From: Haloarcula rubripromontorii
GTDB lineage: Archaea; Halobacteriota; Halobacteria; Halobacteriales; Haloarculaceae
DNA: 64,000 nucleotides
Reading direction: 5' to 3'
Assembly (NCBI RefSeq): GCF_001280425.1
Contig: NZ_LIUF01000005.1
Span: 62,001 to 126,000, forward strand
The notes under the pieces are model-generated. The model was not told where the DNA came from. It searched no databases and saw nothing but the letters and a program-made list of their open reading frames with translations. This document shows, piece after piece, positions 27,048 through 35,949 of this stretch (the stretch's first letter is position 1; the number at the start of each line of letters is the position of its first letter). A program made the position numbers and the translations under genes.

Positions 27048-27995
27048 ATGTTCACACGGGTGTCGATTCCGACGCCGTTTCAGGTCGGGCCAGTCAATGC
27101 ATACCTCGCGCGTCGAACGATTGTCGATCCGGGACCTGACAGTGAGGAAGCGTGGTCGCGGCTTGTCGAAGCGCTCGAAGCACGCGAGCTGTCACCGGAT
27201 GACATCGAGCAAGTGCTGGTCACACACCCACACCCGGACCATTTCGGCATGGCAAACCGGTTCGCCGAGCGGGGGGCGCGTGTCCTCGCCAGCAAGCCGG
27301 GAGCAGCGATCATGCGTGATTTCGCGGCGCAGCTACACACCGAACAGTCCTATTTTGCGGATTTCTTCGAGCGGTGTGGCGTCTCACGTGAGACTGCCGA
27401 AACTGTCACACAGTTACCGGAAGCCTTCCTGCCATACGCCCAGAGCGTCGACACCGACCGCGCGCTCACGGCCGGCGACACCGTCACCGTCGACGACACA
27501 GAACTAACCATCGACACCGTTCAGGGCCACTCTGCGGGCGAAATCATCTTCTCGTACGACTTTCAGGGTCGTTGTGAAGCAATCGTCGGCGACAACGTCT
27601 TGGGCGACATCACACCCAATCCGTTCCTGCAGGTGCCAGACAAGAGCGGGACGCGGCCCCGGGTGTTGCCGGCGTTCAACGACTCGCTCCGGTGGCTCCG
27701 CGAGCAGGGTCACGACCGCTTTCTCACTGGCCATCGCGAGCCAGTCGAATCACCGCAGGAACGAATCGATGACATCCTCGCGGAACACGACCAGCGTACT
27801 GCAGAGGTCGCTGACATCGTCTCCGGCGGGGCGACGACGCCCAGCGACGTGATGACAGCGTTGTTCGGCGACCTCCCGGCTACGGAGTACTTTGCCGGGA
27901 TGAGTGAGGCCGTCGGTCATCTAGACGTACTCGAAGTCACTGGCCGCATCGAGAAACGCGAGAGCGGCGGCGTGTTCGTCTACGAGTCGGCGTAA
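27048..27995 (+). CDS. Metallo-beta-lactamase-fold hydrolase
   Basis: A 315-residue protein. The zinc-binding motif THPHPDH is near residue 60; an additional His is found in VQGHSAGEI near 165, Asp in IVGDNVLGD near 188 and a late His in LTGHREPV near 232. This is the glyoxalase-II-like/RNase-Z-like hydrolase superfamily with a helical C-terminal extension (LACTB2-like layout). The ATG at 27048 starts the conserved core; an upstream in-frame codon would add nine residues. The substrate is unknown. Confidence 0.88.
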   Translation: MFTRVSIPTPFQVGPVNAYLARRTIVDPGPDSEEAWSRLVEALEARELSPDDIEQVLVTHPHPDHFGMANRFAERGARVLASKPGAAIMRDFAAQLHTEQSYFADFFERCGVSRETAETVTQLPEAFLPYAQSVDTDRALTAGDTVTVDDTELTIDTVQGHSAGEIIFSYDFQGRCEAIVGDNVLGDITPNPFLQVPDKSGTRPRVLPAFNDSLRWLREQGHDRFLTGHREPVESPQERIDDILAEHDQRTAEVADIVSGGATTPSDVMTALFGDLPATEYFAGMSEAVGHLDVLEVTGRIEKRESGGVFVYESA

Positions 27996-28015
27996 GAAGA
28001 CGCGTCGAACCGGGC

Positions 28016-29566
28016 TTACAGCAACTGCGCGGCCTGGAACGCGATTTCGGACACGCGGTTGAAGCCAGGGACGAGCAGGACAGTCACGACCGCGGCACCA
28101 ACCACGGCGGTGTACAGTCCCATCGGATAGGACTCGATGGTCCGACTGCCGTTCGGTTCTTCGATCCACATCGCCTTGACGACGCGGGAGTAGTAGAACA
28201 GGCTGAGCGCGCTATTGATGATAAGCGCGGCGGCCAGCGACCACGCGCCGACGTTGAGCGTCGCCGAGAACAGGTAGAACTTCGAGAAGAACCCGCCACC
28301 GATTGGCAAGCCGGCGAGGCTGAACAGGAACACCGTCATCGCTGCGCAGGCGACCGGCGCTTCCTTGCCGAGACCGTTGTAGTCCTCGAAGCGTCGGCCG
28401 ACGCCCCAGTACTCGGCCAGCGCGATGAACAGGAACGCGCCCGTGTTCATGAAGCCGTAGACGAGCAGGTGGGACATCCCGGCGCTCAGGCTGAGGCTCA
28501 GCCCCTCGCCGGAGCCGGACACGGCGGCAAGCCCGATGAGGACGTAGCCGGCGTGGCCGACGCTGGAGTAGGCCAGCATCCGCTTGACCGTCTCCTGGGT
28601 CGCGGCGGCGAAGTTCCCGATGAACATCGTCGCGATGGCGAGGATCTGGAACGCCATCACCCAGTTGATCGCTCCACCAGCGGCGAGCAGGTCGCCGATG
28701 GGGAAGGCGACGGCGAAGGCGCGGAACGCCAGCACGAACCCGGCGGCCTTCGACGCCGAGGAAAGGAACGCCGAGATCGGTGCCGGTGCGCCTTCGTACG
28801 CCTCTGGTGCCCAGAAGTGGAACGGCACGGAGGCGGTCTTGAACGCGACGCCGCCGATGATCATCAGGATACCGACGCCGAGGATAGCCATCGGGACGGC
28901 TGGCTCGCCGGATTGGGCCTGTATCGACCCCTCGGAGATGGTCTGGATCGTGCCACTGGAGATAGCCGTCGCGACGCCGTCAAATCGCAGCACGCCCGTC
29001 GCAGCGTACACCAGCGAGATGCCGTAAGCCAGCACCGCCGAGGACACCGCGCCGATGAGGAAGTACTTCAGGCCTGCCTCGACGCTCCCTTTGTTGTGCT
29101 TGAGGAAGGCGACGAGCGCATAGGACGGTAGCGACACCAGTTCGAGGGCGATGAACGCCGTCGCCAGGCTGTTGGCCGCGCTCAGGAGACTCATCCCGGT
29201 CGCAGACAGCAGCACCAGCGAGAAGAACTCGGCCTGGTAGTCGTGGCTGGCGATGTAGTCGTAGCTCGCGAGCACGACCAGTGTCGTGACGCTACCGACG
29301 ATGGCCATGAAAAACAGGGCCATCTGGTCGATGACGAGCTGATTATTGAACAGTGCGACGCCGGTGTCGTTTGCCATCCCGGTGCCGGCGGTGATAAACC
29401 AGCCGGCGAACCCGAAGGACAGTAGCGAGCCGACGCCCGAGATACCGGCTAGCAGCCCCGTGTTCGTCGTGTCTGGGTTGACTGAGTCCGACAGCAGCAA
29501 CACCAGGGAGGCGAGGGCCAGCGAGAGTGCCGGGGCGAGCGCCATCCAGTCAGGGAGTGCGACCAT
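28016..29566 (-). CDS. nuoN: NADH dehydrogenase-like complex subunit N
   Basis: A 516-residue, roughly 14-helix antiporter-like subunit of respiratory complex I. It is the last gene of the nuo run. Visible antiporter blocks are LVSLPSYALVAFLKHN, the PFHFWAPEAYEGAPAPISAFLSSASKAAG loop region in pieces, and MLAYSSVGHAGYVLIGL. It should form one of the proton channels in the membrane arm. Its start directly abuts the nuoM stop, so the two are translationally coupled. Confidence 0.95.
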   Translation of the reverse strand: MVALPDWMALAPALSLALASLVLLLSDSVNPDTTNTGLLAGISGVGSLLSFGFAGWFITAGTGMANDTGVALFNNQLVIDQMALFFMAIVGSVTTLVVLASYDYIASHDYQAEFFSLVLLSATGMSLLSAANSLATAFIALELVSLPSYALVAFLKHNKGSVEAGLKYFLIGAVSSAVLAYGISLVYAATGVLRFDGVATAISSGTIQTISEGSIQAQSGEPAVPMAILGVGILMIIGGVAFKTASVPFHFWAPEAYEGAPAPISAFLSSASKAAGFVLAFRAFAVAFPIGDLLAAGGAINWVMAFQILAIATMFIGNFAAATQETVKRMLAYSSVGHAGYVLIGLAAVSGSGEGLSLSLSAGMSHLLVYGFMNTGAFLFIALAEYWGVGRRFEDYNGLGKEAPVACAAMTVFLFSLAGLPIGGGFFSKFYLFSATLNVGAWSLAAALIINSALSLFYYSRVVKAMWIEEPNGSRTIESYPMGLYTAVVGAAVVTVLLVPGFNRVSEIAFQAAQLL

Positions 29567-31102
29567 CTATGCACCACCTCCGATTTCGAGAACCGGTGAT
29601 ATCGAGTCCTGTATCATGGCAAAGGAGAGGTCCGGAGCGACGCCGAGTGCGATGACCAGCAGGAGCAACACGGCCAGCGGCGCGACATCGTGGAACGCGG
29701 CCGGGCTGACCTCGTAGTCCGTTTCCAGGCTGAAGGCACCGAACAGCGTGCGCTGCATGGCCCACAGCAGGTAGCCGGCGACGATGACGATGCCGAACAT
29801 CGCCAGCGAGGTCAACACCGGCGCGGCTCCACCGAGCGTCGGTGCGTTGAACGAGCCCTGGAAGATGAAGTACTCCCCGGCGAAGCCGGCCATCAGCGGC
29901 AGGCCCATGTAGCCGAAGGCTGCGGCGACGAAGATGCCGACCGTCCATGGCATGCGGTCCGCGAGACCGGACATGTCGCCGACCATGCGCGTGTGCGTCG
30001 TGTTGTAAATGACGCCGACGGCCATGAACATCAGCCCCGAGATGAGGCCGTGGGCGATCATCTGGAAGGTCGCTCCGCCCATACCGTAGGGCGTGAACGC
30101 GACCAGCCCAAGGATGACATAACCCATCGACGAAATCGAGGAGTAGGCGACGATGCGCTTGAGGTCGCGCTGTGCCAGCGCGAGCATCGCGCCGTAGATG
30201 ACGCTGACGACGCCGATGATTGCAAGCGGAACCGCGAGCGCCCGTGCAGTGTCCGCAAGCATCGTGAAGTTGAACCGCAGCAGAGCGTAGGTCCCCATCT
30301 TCAGGAGAACCCCGGCCAGCATGACCGACACCGGCGTCGGGGCCTCGACGTGGGCGTCGGGGAGCCACGTGTGCAGCGGGAAGACTGGCACCTTCACCGC
30401 GAACCCGAAGAACATCATGATGAAGGAGATGGTCATCAGGTTGACGCCGGCGATGGTCGGCAGGCCGCTCGCGGTGCGGAACGCCTCGGCCATCGCAGGT
30501 AGGGACAGCGACGTGAGGTCAGTGCTGAACACGAGCGCGAACAGGCCCGCGAACATGATCAGCGACGCCACGTTCGTGTAGACGAAGAACTTGATCGCGG
30601 CGTACTTCCGGCGCGGGCCGCCCCACACGCCGATGAGCAGGTACATCGGAATGAGGACGCCCTCCCAGAAGACGAACCAGAGGAAGAAATCGAGCGCGGA
30701 GAACACGCCGATGAGGCTCACTTCCATGAACAGCATCAGCCCGTAGAACTGGGACTGGCGCTCGTCGATTGGCGTCCACGCCGAGACGATAGCGAGCGTC
30801 GTCAGGACCGTCGTCAGCGCGAGCAGCGGCATGCTGATGCCGTCGAGGCCAACGTAGTACGACACTTCCAGTTCACCCAGCGTGATCCACGGGATCTGCT
30901 GGCCGAACGCGATATCGGCAGGCGACAGCAGAGCGTTACCCGTGCCGCCGTACTGCGTGAGGTACACCCAGTACATGTAGATGCTGCCAAGCGCCGGCAC
31001 CGCACTGACGGCAGCGGCGAGCTTCCCGGCGTACCGGTCAGGCGAGAGGAACACGAGGCCGGTTCCCAGCAGGGTCACGAGCAGGAGTGCAGCGACCCAC
31101 AT
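29567..31102 (-). CDS. nuoM: NADH dehydrogenase-like complex subunit M
   Basis: A 511-residue antiporter-like subunit with about 14 hydrophobic helices. Characteristic blocks are FFLWFVFWEGVLIPMYLLIG (with the conserved channel glutamate), LHTWLPDAHVEAPTPVSVML and RIVAYSSISSMGYVILG. It forms a proton channel of complex I between NuoL and NuoN. Its ATG lies immediately beside the nuoL stop. Confidence 0.95.
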   Translation of the reverse strand: MWVAALLLVTLLGTGLVFLSPDRYAGKLAAAVSAVPALGSIYMYWVYLTQYGGTGNALLSPADIAFGQQIPWITLGELEVSYYVGLDGISMPLLALTTVLTTLAIVSAWTPIDERQSQFYGLMLFMEVSLIGVFSALDFFLWFVFWEGVLIPMYLLIGVWGGPRRKYAAIKFFVYTNVASLIMFAGLFALVFSTDLTSLSLPAMAEAFRTASGLPTIAGVNLMTISFIMMFFGFAVKVPVFPLHTWLPDAHVEAPTPVSVMLAGVLLKMGTYALLRFNFTMLADTARALAVPLAIIGVVSVIYGAMLALAQRDLKRIVAYSSISSMGYVILGLVAFTPYGMGGATFQMIAHGLISGLMFMAVGVIYNTTHTRMVGDMSGLADRMPWTVGIFVAAAFGYMGLPLMAGFAGEYFIFQGSFNAPTLGGAAPVLTSLAMFGIVIVAGYLLWAMQRTLFGAFSLETDYEVSPAAFHDVAPLAVLLLLVIALGVAPDLSFAMIQDSISPVLEIGGGA

Positions 31103-33199
31103 CTAGAACCACCCTCCCATGATGCCGAAGGCGGCAAGCAAGAGCACGAGTCCAAGCGTCAGCAACGTCGCGTAGTTGCTGACGACGCCGGACTGGATGC
31201 GTCGGATGCGGCTGCCGCCGAACAGGCTCACGCTGGAGATGCCGTTGACGACGCCGTCGACGACACCCTGGTCGAACTTGTTCATCGCACGGGCGAGCGG
31301 GTAGGTGACACCCGTCGCGAGCCACACCTGATATTCGTCCTGGTAGTAGTTGTGCATGAGTAGCGTCTTCAGACCGCCAAGCTTGTCCGTATGCTCGACC
31401 GGATCGGCACCAGCATAGAGGCTCCGGGCGACGAACACACCGGCGAGCGCCAGCCCGAGCGAGAGGGCTGCTGAAACCAGCAGTGTCCCGGTCTCACCAC
31501 CCAGCGGATACGCCGGGTCGACGTGGGGCACATTGTGGAGCAGCTCCTCGTAGTGGTGTAGATCCGTCGAGAGAAGGGCCGGCCAGCCGCCCTCTTCGGG
31601 TCCGGTCAGCCACTTGTGGAGGAAGTCGATCTCCGCACCGGTGAGCTTCTTGACCGGGGCCATATTGATGAACCCGATGGTCGTGGCGAGGATGCCAAGG
31701 ACCGTCAGCGGGCCCTTGACGTTCCAGCGGACGGGCTCGGGGTCGCGTGCAGTGTCCGAGCGCGCGTCGCCGTGGAACGTCAGGTACACCATCCGGAAGG
31801 TGTAGAAGCCGGTGAAGAACACGGCGAGCAGCCCCATCGCGTACGCCGCGAGGTAGGCCGTTCCGAGGCCACCCTCGGTACCGAAGCCGTGGATGAGCGC
31901 CTCGTACAGCACCTCGTCTTTCGACCAGAAGCCGGCGAAGGGAACGATGCCGGCGAGTGCGAGCGAGCCGGCGAGGAACGTCCAGTAGGTCACCGGCATC
32001 CGGTCTTTCAGACCGCCCATGTCCCACATGTTCTCGTTGTGGTGCATGGCGATGATGACCGACCCCGCGCCGAGGAACAGGAGCGCCTTGAACACGGCGT
32101 GGGTCGTCAGGTGGAAGACCGCAGCGATGTAGCCACCTGACCCCAGCGCGAGCATCATGTACCCGTACTGGGAGATGGTGGAGTACGCGAGCACTTGCTT
32201 GATTTCCTGTTTGACCAGGCCCATCGTTGCCGCAAACAGCGCGGTGAAGCCGCCGATGAGAGCGATGACGGCCAGTGCCGTCGGCGAGAGCGCGTAGAAG
32301 CCGTACATCCGTGCGACGAGGTACACACCGGCTGCGACCATCGTCGCCGCGTGGATCAGCGCCGAGACCGGCGTCGGACCTTCCATCGCGTCAGGCAGCC
32401 ACGTGTGCAGTGGGAACTGCGCGGACTTACCGACCACACCGCCCAGCACAAGGAGGCCAAGCACAGTGAACCAGGCCTGTGGTCCCATGCCGACCGTCTC
32501 CAGCATTGCGATCCCTTCGACCTCGCCGTCGACGATGGCGTGTTCGGCAAGCATCGGGAAGCTCTCGGCGACCACTTCGCCGCCCTGCGTAATCGGGGCG
32601 AACAGACCAGTCCCGAACGTGGCGAAGATGCCGACGACGCCGATGAGGAAGAAATAGTCACCGAAGCGGGTGACCAGGAACGCCTTCTTCGCGGCGCTCG
32701 GCGGGCCGTCGTCGCGGAACCAGAAGCCGATGAGCAGGTACGAACACAGGCCCACCAGCTCGAAGAACATGAACGCCATCAGGAGGTTGTTGGCGACGAC
32801 GAACCCGAGCATGCTCGCCGTGAACAGGCCGAGCCCGGCGTAATAGCGCGGAAGGCCAGTCTCGCCCTCGTCGTTCATGTAGCCAAGCGAGAAGATGTGG
32901 ACGAGGAACGAGATGAGACAGACAATAAGCAGCATGAGCGCAGACAGCGGGTCGAGCAGCAGGCCGAAGTTCAGCCGGAGCGACTCGACGCTTGCGGTCC
33001 ACGTGTACAGTATCTCGTTGTGAACCTCACCGCCAGCCACCGTCAGTGCGACCCAGATCGACAGCAGGAGCGACCCGCCCGTCGCAGTGATGCCAGCTAA
33101 CGCGCCGCCTTTCGGCATGCGGTCGCCAGCGAACAGCGCGACGAGGAACGATACGAACGGCAGCAGGACAATCGCCGGAGCGTATGTGAATGCAGCCAT
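31103..33199 (-). CDS. nuoL: NADH dehydrogenase-like complex subunit L
   Basis: A 698-residue distal antiporter-like subunit with about 16 helices. Blocks include FMFFELVGLCSYLLIGFW, LHTWLPDAMEGPTPVSALIH and QVLAYSTISQYGYMMLALG. The C-terminal part beyond about residue 500 contains a hydrophilic stretch and further helices, consistent with the lateral helix of NuoL. It lies between nuoK (three-base gap) and nuoM (adjacent). Confidence 0.95.
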   Translation of the reverse strand: MAAFTYAPAIVLLPFVSFLVALFAGDRMPKGGALAGITATGGSLLLSIWVALTVAGGEVHNEILYTWTASVESLRLNFGLLLDPLSALMLLIVCLISFLVHIFSLGYMNDEGETGLPRYYAGLGLFTASMLGFVVANNLLMAFMFFELVGLCSYLLIGFWFRDDGPPSAAKKAFLVTRFGDYFFLIGVVGIFATFGTGLFAPITQGGEVVAESFPMLAEHAIVDGEVEGIAMLETVGMGPQAWFTVLGLLVLGGVVGKSAQFPLHTWLPDAMEGPTPVSALIHAATMVAAGVYLVARMYGFYALSPTALAVIALIGGFTALFAATMGLVKQEIKQVLAYSTISQYGYMMLALGSGGYIAAVFHLTTHAVFKALLFLGAGSVIIAMHHNENMWDMGGLKDRMPVTYWTFLAGSLALAGIVPFAGFWSKDEVLYEALIHGFGTEGGLGTAYLAAYAMGLLAVFFTGFYTFRMVYLTFHGDARSDTARDPEPVRWNVKGPLTVLGILATTIGFINMAPVKKLTGAEIDFLHKWLTGPEEGGWPALLSTDLHHYEELLHNVPHVDPAYPLGGETGTLLVSAALSLGLALAGVFVARSLYAGADPVEHTDKLGGLKTLLMHNYYQDEYQVWLATGVTYPLARAMNKFDQGVVDGVVNGISSVSLFGGSRIRRIQSGVVSNYATLLTLGLVLLLAAFGIMGGWF

Positions 33200-33202
33200 C
33201 TG

Positions 33203-33505
33203 TTACCACCTCATCGTCGTCGCCTTCGTCACGTCCACGTCTGTGAAGTTGCGGTACAGGACCAGGACGATACCGATTCCGATGGCGACCTCCGCGGCGG
33301 CGAGTGCCATCGTGAACAGGGTGAACACCTGGCCGGTGAGGTTCCCGTGTTGCAGCGAGAACGCGACGAGGTTGATATTCGCAGCGTTCAGCATCAGCTC
33401 GACGGACATCAGGAAGATGAGCGCGTTCCGTCGGGTGAGGATGCCGAACAGACCGATACAGAATATGGCCGCCGACAGGAGGAGATACGTCTCAGCCGGA
33501 ATCAC
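33203..33505 (-). CDS. nuoK: NADH dehydrogenase-like complex subunit K
   Basis: A 100-residue, three-helix subunit. The conserved membrane glutamate is in the motif MSVELMLNAANINLVAF, and the last helix contains AAEVAIGIGIVLVLYR with the second conserved glutamate. It starts at a GTG (33505) that overlaps the stop of the preceding nuoJ fragment gene (GTGA), a sign of translational coupling. Confidence 0.94.
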   Translation of the reverse strand: MIPAETYLLLSAAIFCIGLFGILTRRNALIFLMSVELMLNAANINLVAFSLQHGNLTGQVFTLFTMALAAAEVAIGIGIVLVLYRNFTDVDVTKATTMRW

Positions 33506-33858
33506 GAGTCGTCACCTCCGTGGTGGGTGCCGCCATCGGCGACAACGGTTTCTTCCTCGTCGTCGCGTTTCGCCAGCATCAACGCGCCATCAAGGGCCGC
33601 GTCGAGGGCGATCGCGATGAGGATGAACGCGACGAGGAACCCTTCACCGGGAACGGCCGCGTCGCCGACCAGCAGGCCCGGTTCGATGTCGAACATCGCC
33701 GCGCCGAGGCTCTTCGTTATTGCCGCTCCCTCGCCAAAGCCCGCTGGCGCGGGAAACGAGACGCCCATGAACACTGCACCGAGTACGACGAACAGGGCGA
33801 TTGCGGCCAGTCCAGCGACGAAACTCCCCTCCGTCTGTAGTTCGGGCTTTGTGGTCAT
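33502..33858 (-). CDS. nuoJ2: NuoJ C-terminal-type subunit (second half of split nuoJ)
   Basis: A 118-residue protein with one clear helix near residues 14-35 (AGLAAIALFVVLGAVFMGV) and another near 75-92 (EGFLVAFILIAIALDAALDG). Haloarchaeal complex I has nuoJ split into two genes; position and helices fit the C-terminal part. Its ATG overlaps the nuoJ1 stop (ATGA). The charged tail ends in a His/Asp cluster. Confidence 0.85.
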   Translation of the reverse strand: MTTKPELQTEGSFVAGLAAIALFVVLGAVFMGVSFPAPAGFGEGAAITKSLGAAMFDIEPGLLVGDAAVPGEGFLVAFILIAIALDAALDGALMLAKRDDEEETVVADGGTHHGGDDS

Positions 33859-34124
33859 GGTGTCACCTCGATCACCGACTCGTCCTCGCGGGTCAGCATC
33901 ACCGCGAAGGTGATGAGGACGAGGACGCCGCCGACGTACACCAGGATCTGCATCGTTGCGACGAACGCCGCCTGGTTCATTACGTAGAACACTGCGACGC
34001 TGACGAGTGAAACGCCCAGTAACAGCGCCGAGTGCCAGACGTCCCGGACTAACACGACGCCCGCAGCGCTGCTCACCGTTACGATAGCGAACAGCGCGAA
34101 CGCAATTGACTCTGCCAGTGCCAT
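33855..34124 (-). CDS. nuoJ1: NuoJ N-terminal-type subunit (first half of split nuoJ)
   Basis: An 89-residue, three-helix protein. VVLVRDVWHSALLLGVSLVSVA and ATMQILVYVGGVLVLITFAVMLTR are hallmark NuoJ blocks. The ATG at 34124 gives the usual N-terminus MALAESIAF. An in-frame ATG at 34211 with a TATA-like element about 35 bases above it would add 29 hydrophilic residues and cannot be excluded. It is separated from nuoI by a 276-base gap, the only large gap in the operon. Confidence 0.88.
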   Translation of the reverse strand: MALAESIAFALFAIVTVSSAAGVVLVRDVWHSALLLGVSLVSVAVFYVMNQAAFVATMQILVYVGGVLVLITFAVMLTREDESVIEVTP

Positions 34125-34400
34125 CTTACTTGGAGACTCTTTGCGGCGTCCCTTTGAAGATTCCTCTTTCGTCTCGCCAGTAGAGCCACTGTTTGCCGGT
34201 ATGGCCCCCATATTTCGGGGCACTTCCGTCCTTCCGGGGAATACTTATCAGTATCTAGGTGGATTCGGGCGATGGAGACTGCCTACTCTGGGAGTAATAC
34301 TGGACAGCCAGCCTCGCTGAACAGCACGCCATGTCGGTATGGATGAAGCAGCGCGATGCTTGTCCCGAGAGAGAACCGCTAAAATCCGTCGCAAAAGGGG
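34125..34400. other. Gap between nuoI and nuoJ1 with promoter-like elements
   Basis: No gene is evident. On the minus strand GATACTGATAAGTATT (about 34240-34256) contains a five-base inverted repeat and a TATA-like core; closer to nuoJ1 there is a GGCCCC/GGGGC inverted pair around 34204-34222 that could form a hairpin. The gap may separate two transcription units, nuoA-I and nuoJ1-N. Confidence 0.4.
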
Positions 34401-34862
34401 TTATTGGTAATCCACTTCGCCGTCGCCCTCGCCGATCCACGCGCCCCGGTCGGGTTCGCGGGACTCCAGCGGGTCGATATCCTTGTACCACGGCACGTTC
34501 TTGAGTTGTTCCTTGTCGTAGGCGAACTCGTCTTTCGTGTCCGCGGTGAACTCGAAGTTCTGGGTCAGCAGGATCGCGTCGGTCGGACAGACCTCCTCAC
34601 ACAGCCGACAGTAGATACACTGGCCGATGTGGAGGTTGTACTGCTCGCCGTTGCGCTGCTCGTCCATCACGATCTGGATCGTGTTGTTCGGACAGACGTT
34701 CTCGCACTGCCGACACCAGATACACCGCTCCTGGCTCCACTTGTGGACACCGCGGAAGCGGGGGCTCACCTCGGGGGCGACGTCCGGATACTCCACCGTG
34801 AACGTCTCCCCGTCGAGGGCGTGTTTCATCGTCGTCGCCATTGATTTCAGGATTCCAATCAT
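34401..34862 (-). CDS. nuoI: NADH dehydrogenase-like complex subunit I (two 4Fe-4S ferredoxin)
   Basis: A 153-residue peripheral-arm subunit with two ferredoxin motifs: CIWCRQCENVCP and CIYCRLCEEVCP, each followed by the expected proline, for clusters N6a and N6b. It passes electrons to the N2 cluster in NuoB. It lies 46 bases after nuoH. Confidence 0.96.
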   Translation of the reverse strand: MIGILKSMATTMKHALDGETFTVEYPDVAPEVSPRFRGVHKWSQERCIWCRQCENVCPNNTIQIVMDEQRNGEQYNLHIGQCIYCRLCEEVCPTDAILLTQNFEFTADTKDEFAYDKEQLKNVPWYKDIDPLESREPDRGAWIGEGDGEVDYQ

Positions 34863-34908
34863 GACAGGTCACCTCCGGTCGCTCGCGGGTCGGTTCGTGT
34901 GGCCGTCA

Positions 34909-35949
34909 TCAGACGGTCACCCCGACAATAACTGCGGTCAGCATCAGGTTCGCCAGCGACAGCACCAGCATTCCCTTCCAGCCGATCTCGATGAGCTGAT
35001 CGATCCGGACACGCGGGACCGCCGAGCGGGCCCACTGCGTGAACAGGAAGACGCCCCAGATCTTGATGAGGAACCAGACGATGCCCGGGAGGACCGGACC
35101 GGCCGGTCCACCGAGGAAGATCGTGGCGATGATTGCCCCACCGAGGAAGATGTGGATGAACTCCCCGAGATAGATCAGGACGAAGTACACTGAGGAGTAC
35201 TCGGTCTGGTAGCCGGCGACAATCTCTGTCGGCGCCTCCGGGATGTCGAACGGGTTCCGGCCGACCTCCGCGAGGTTCGCGATCATGAACAGGACGAACG
35301 CGAAGGGGTTCACGAACGCGTACCACGACGGCAGCGGCCCGATCAGCGACTGCTGCTGTGCGGCGACGATCTCGCTCATCTGGAGTGAGCCGGCGAAGAT
35401 GACGACCGACGCGCCCGTCAGGATGAGCGGGATCTCGTAGGCGAGGTTCTGCGCGACGGCGCGCAGCCCGCCGAGGAACGAGTACTTGTTGTTCGACGCG
35501 TACCCGGCCATCACGAGGCCGATCGACGTGGTCGAAGCCACGGCGAACACGTACGCAAGCCCGACTTCGGGATCGGCGAGGTGGATGCCGTTCCCCATCG
35601 GAATCACGGCAAAGCCAAGCAACGCAGTGCTGGCAATAATCAGCGGCGCGAGGTCCCATGCCGGTCGGTCGACGCCTTCTGGAACGATGAGTTCCTTCGA
35701 CAGCAGGCGAACGGCGTCAGCCACGATAATGAACAGCCCGTACGGGCCGATCCGGTCGACGGCGATACGATCAGTGAACGCGGCCGTAATCTTTCGCTTC
35801 GCCCACGGACCGGCAAGCGCCGTGTTCGTCATCATGAGCGTCCCGATGAGTCCGGCCCCGACGAGGCTCATCACGATCATGACGGCCGTGCTGTTGGGAT
35901 CCTGCCCCAGCAGGTTCGCGAGCGTTTCTGGTAACGGCGCCGACTGCAT
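34909..35949 (-). CDS. nuoH: NADH dehydrogenase-like complex subunit H
   Basis: A 346-residue, eight-helix subunit that forms the quinone cavity with NuoB and NuoD. Visible blocks are DRIGPYGLFIIVADAVRLL-type (DRIAVDRIGPYG), AYEIPLIL and EVGRNPFDIPEAPTEIVAG with the conserved acidic loop, followed by YFVLIYLGEF. Its start overlaps the nuoCD stop by one base. Confidence 0.96.
   Translation of the reverse strand: MQSAPLPETLANLLGQDPNSTAVMIVMSLVGAGLIGTLMMTNTALAGPWAKRKITAAFTDRIAVDRIGPYGLFIIVADAVRLLSKELIVPEGVDRPAWDLAPLIIASTALLGFAVIPMGNGIHLADPEVGLAYVFAVASTTSIGLVMAGYASNNKYSFLGGLRAVAQNLAYEIPLILTGASVVIFAGSLQMSEIVAAQQQSLIGPLPSWYAFVNPFAFVLFMIANLAEVGRNPFDIPEAPTEIVAGYQTEYSSVYFVLIYLGEFIHIFLGGAIIATIFLGGPAGPVLPGIVWFLIKIWGVFLFTQWARSAVPRVRIDQLIEIGWKGMLVLSLANLMLTAVIVGVTV

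Noticed and set aside
32195..33100. A 301-codon plus-strand frame inside nuoL
   Set aside because: Composition is His/Arg/Glu-rich, typical of the complement of a membrane-protein gene; nuoL is unambiguous.
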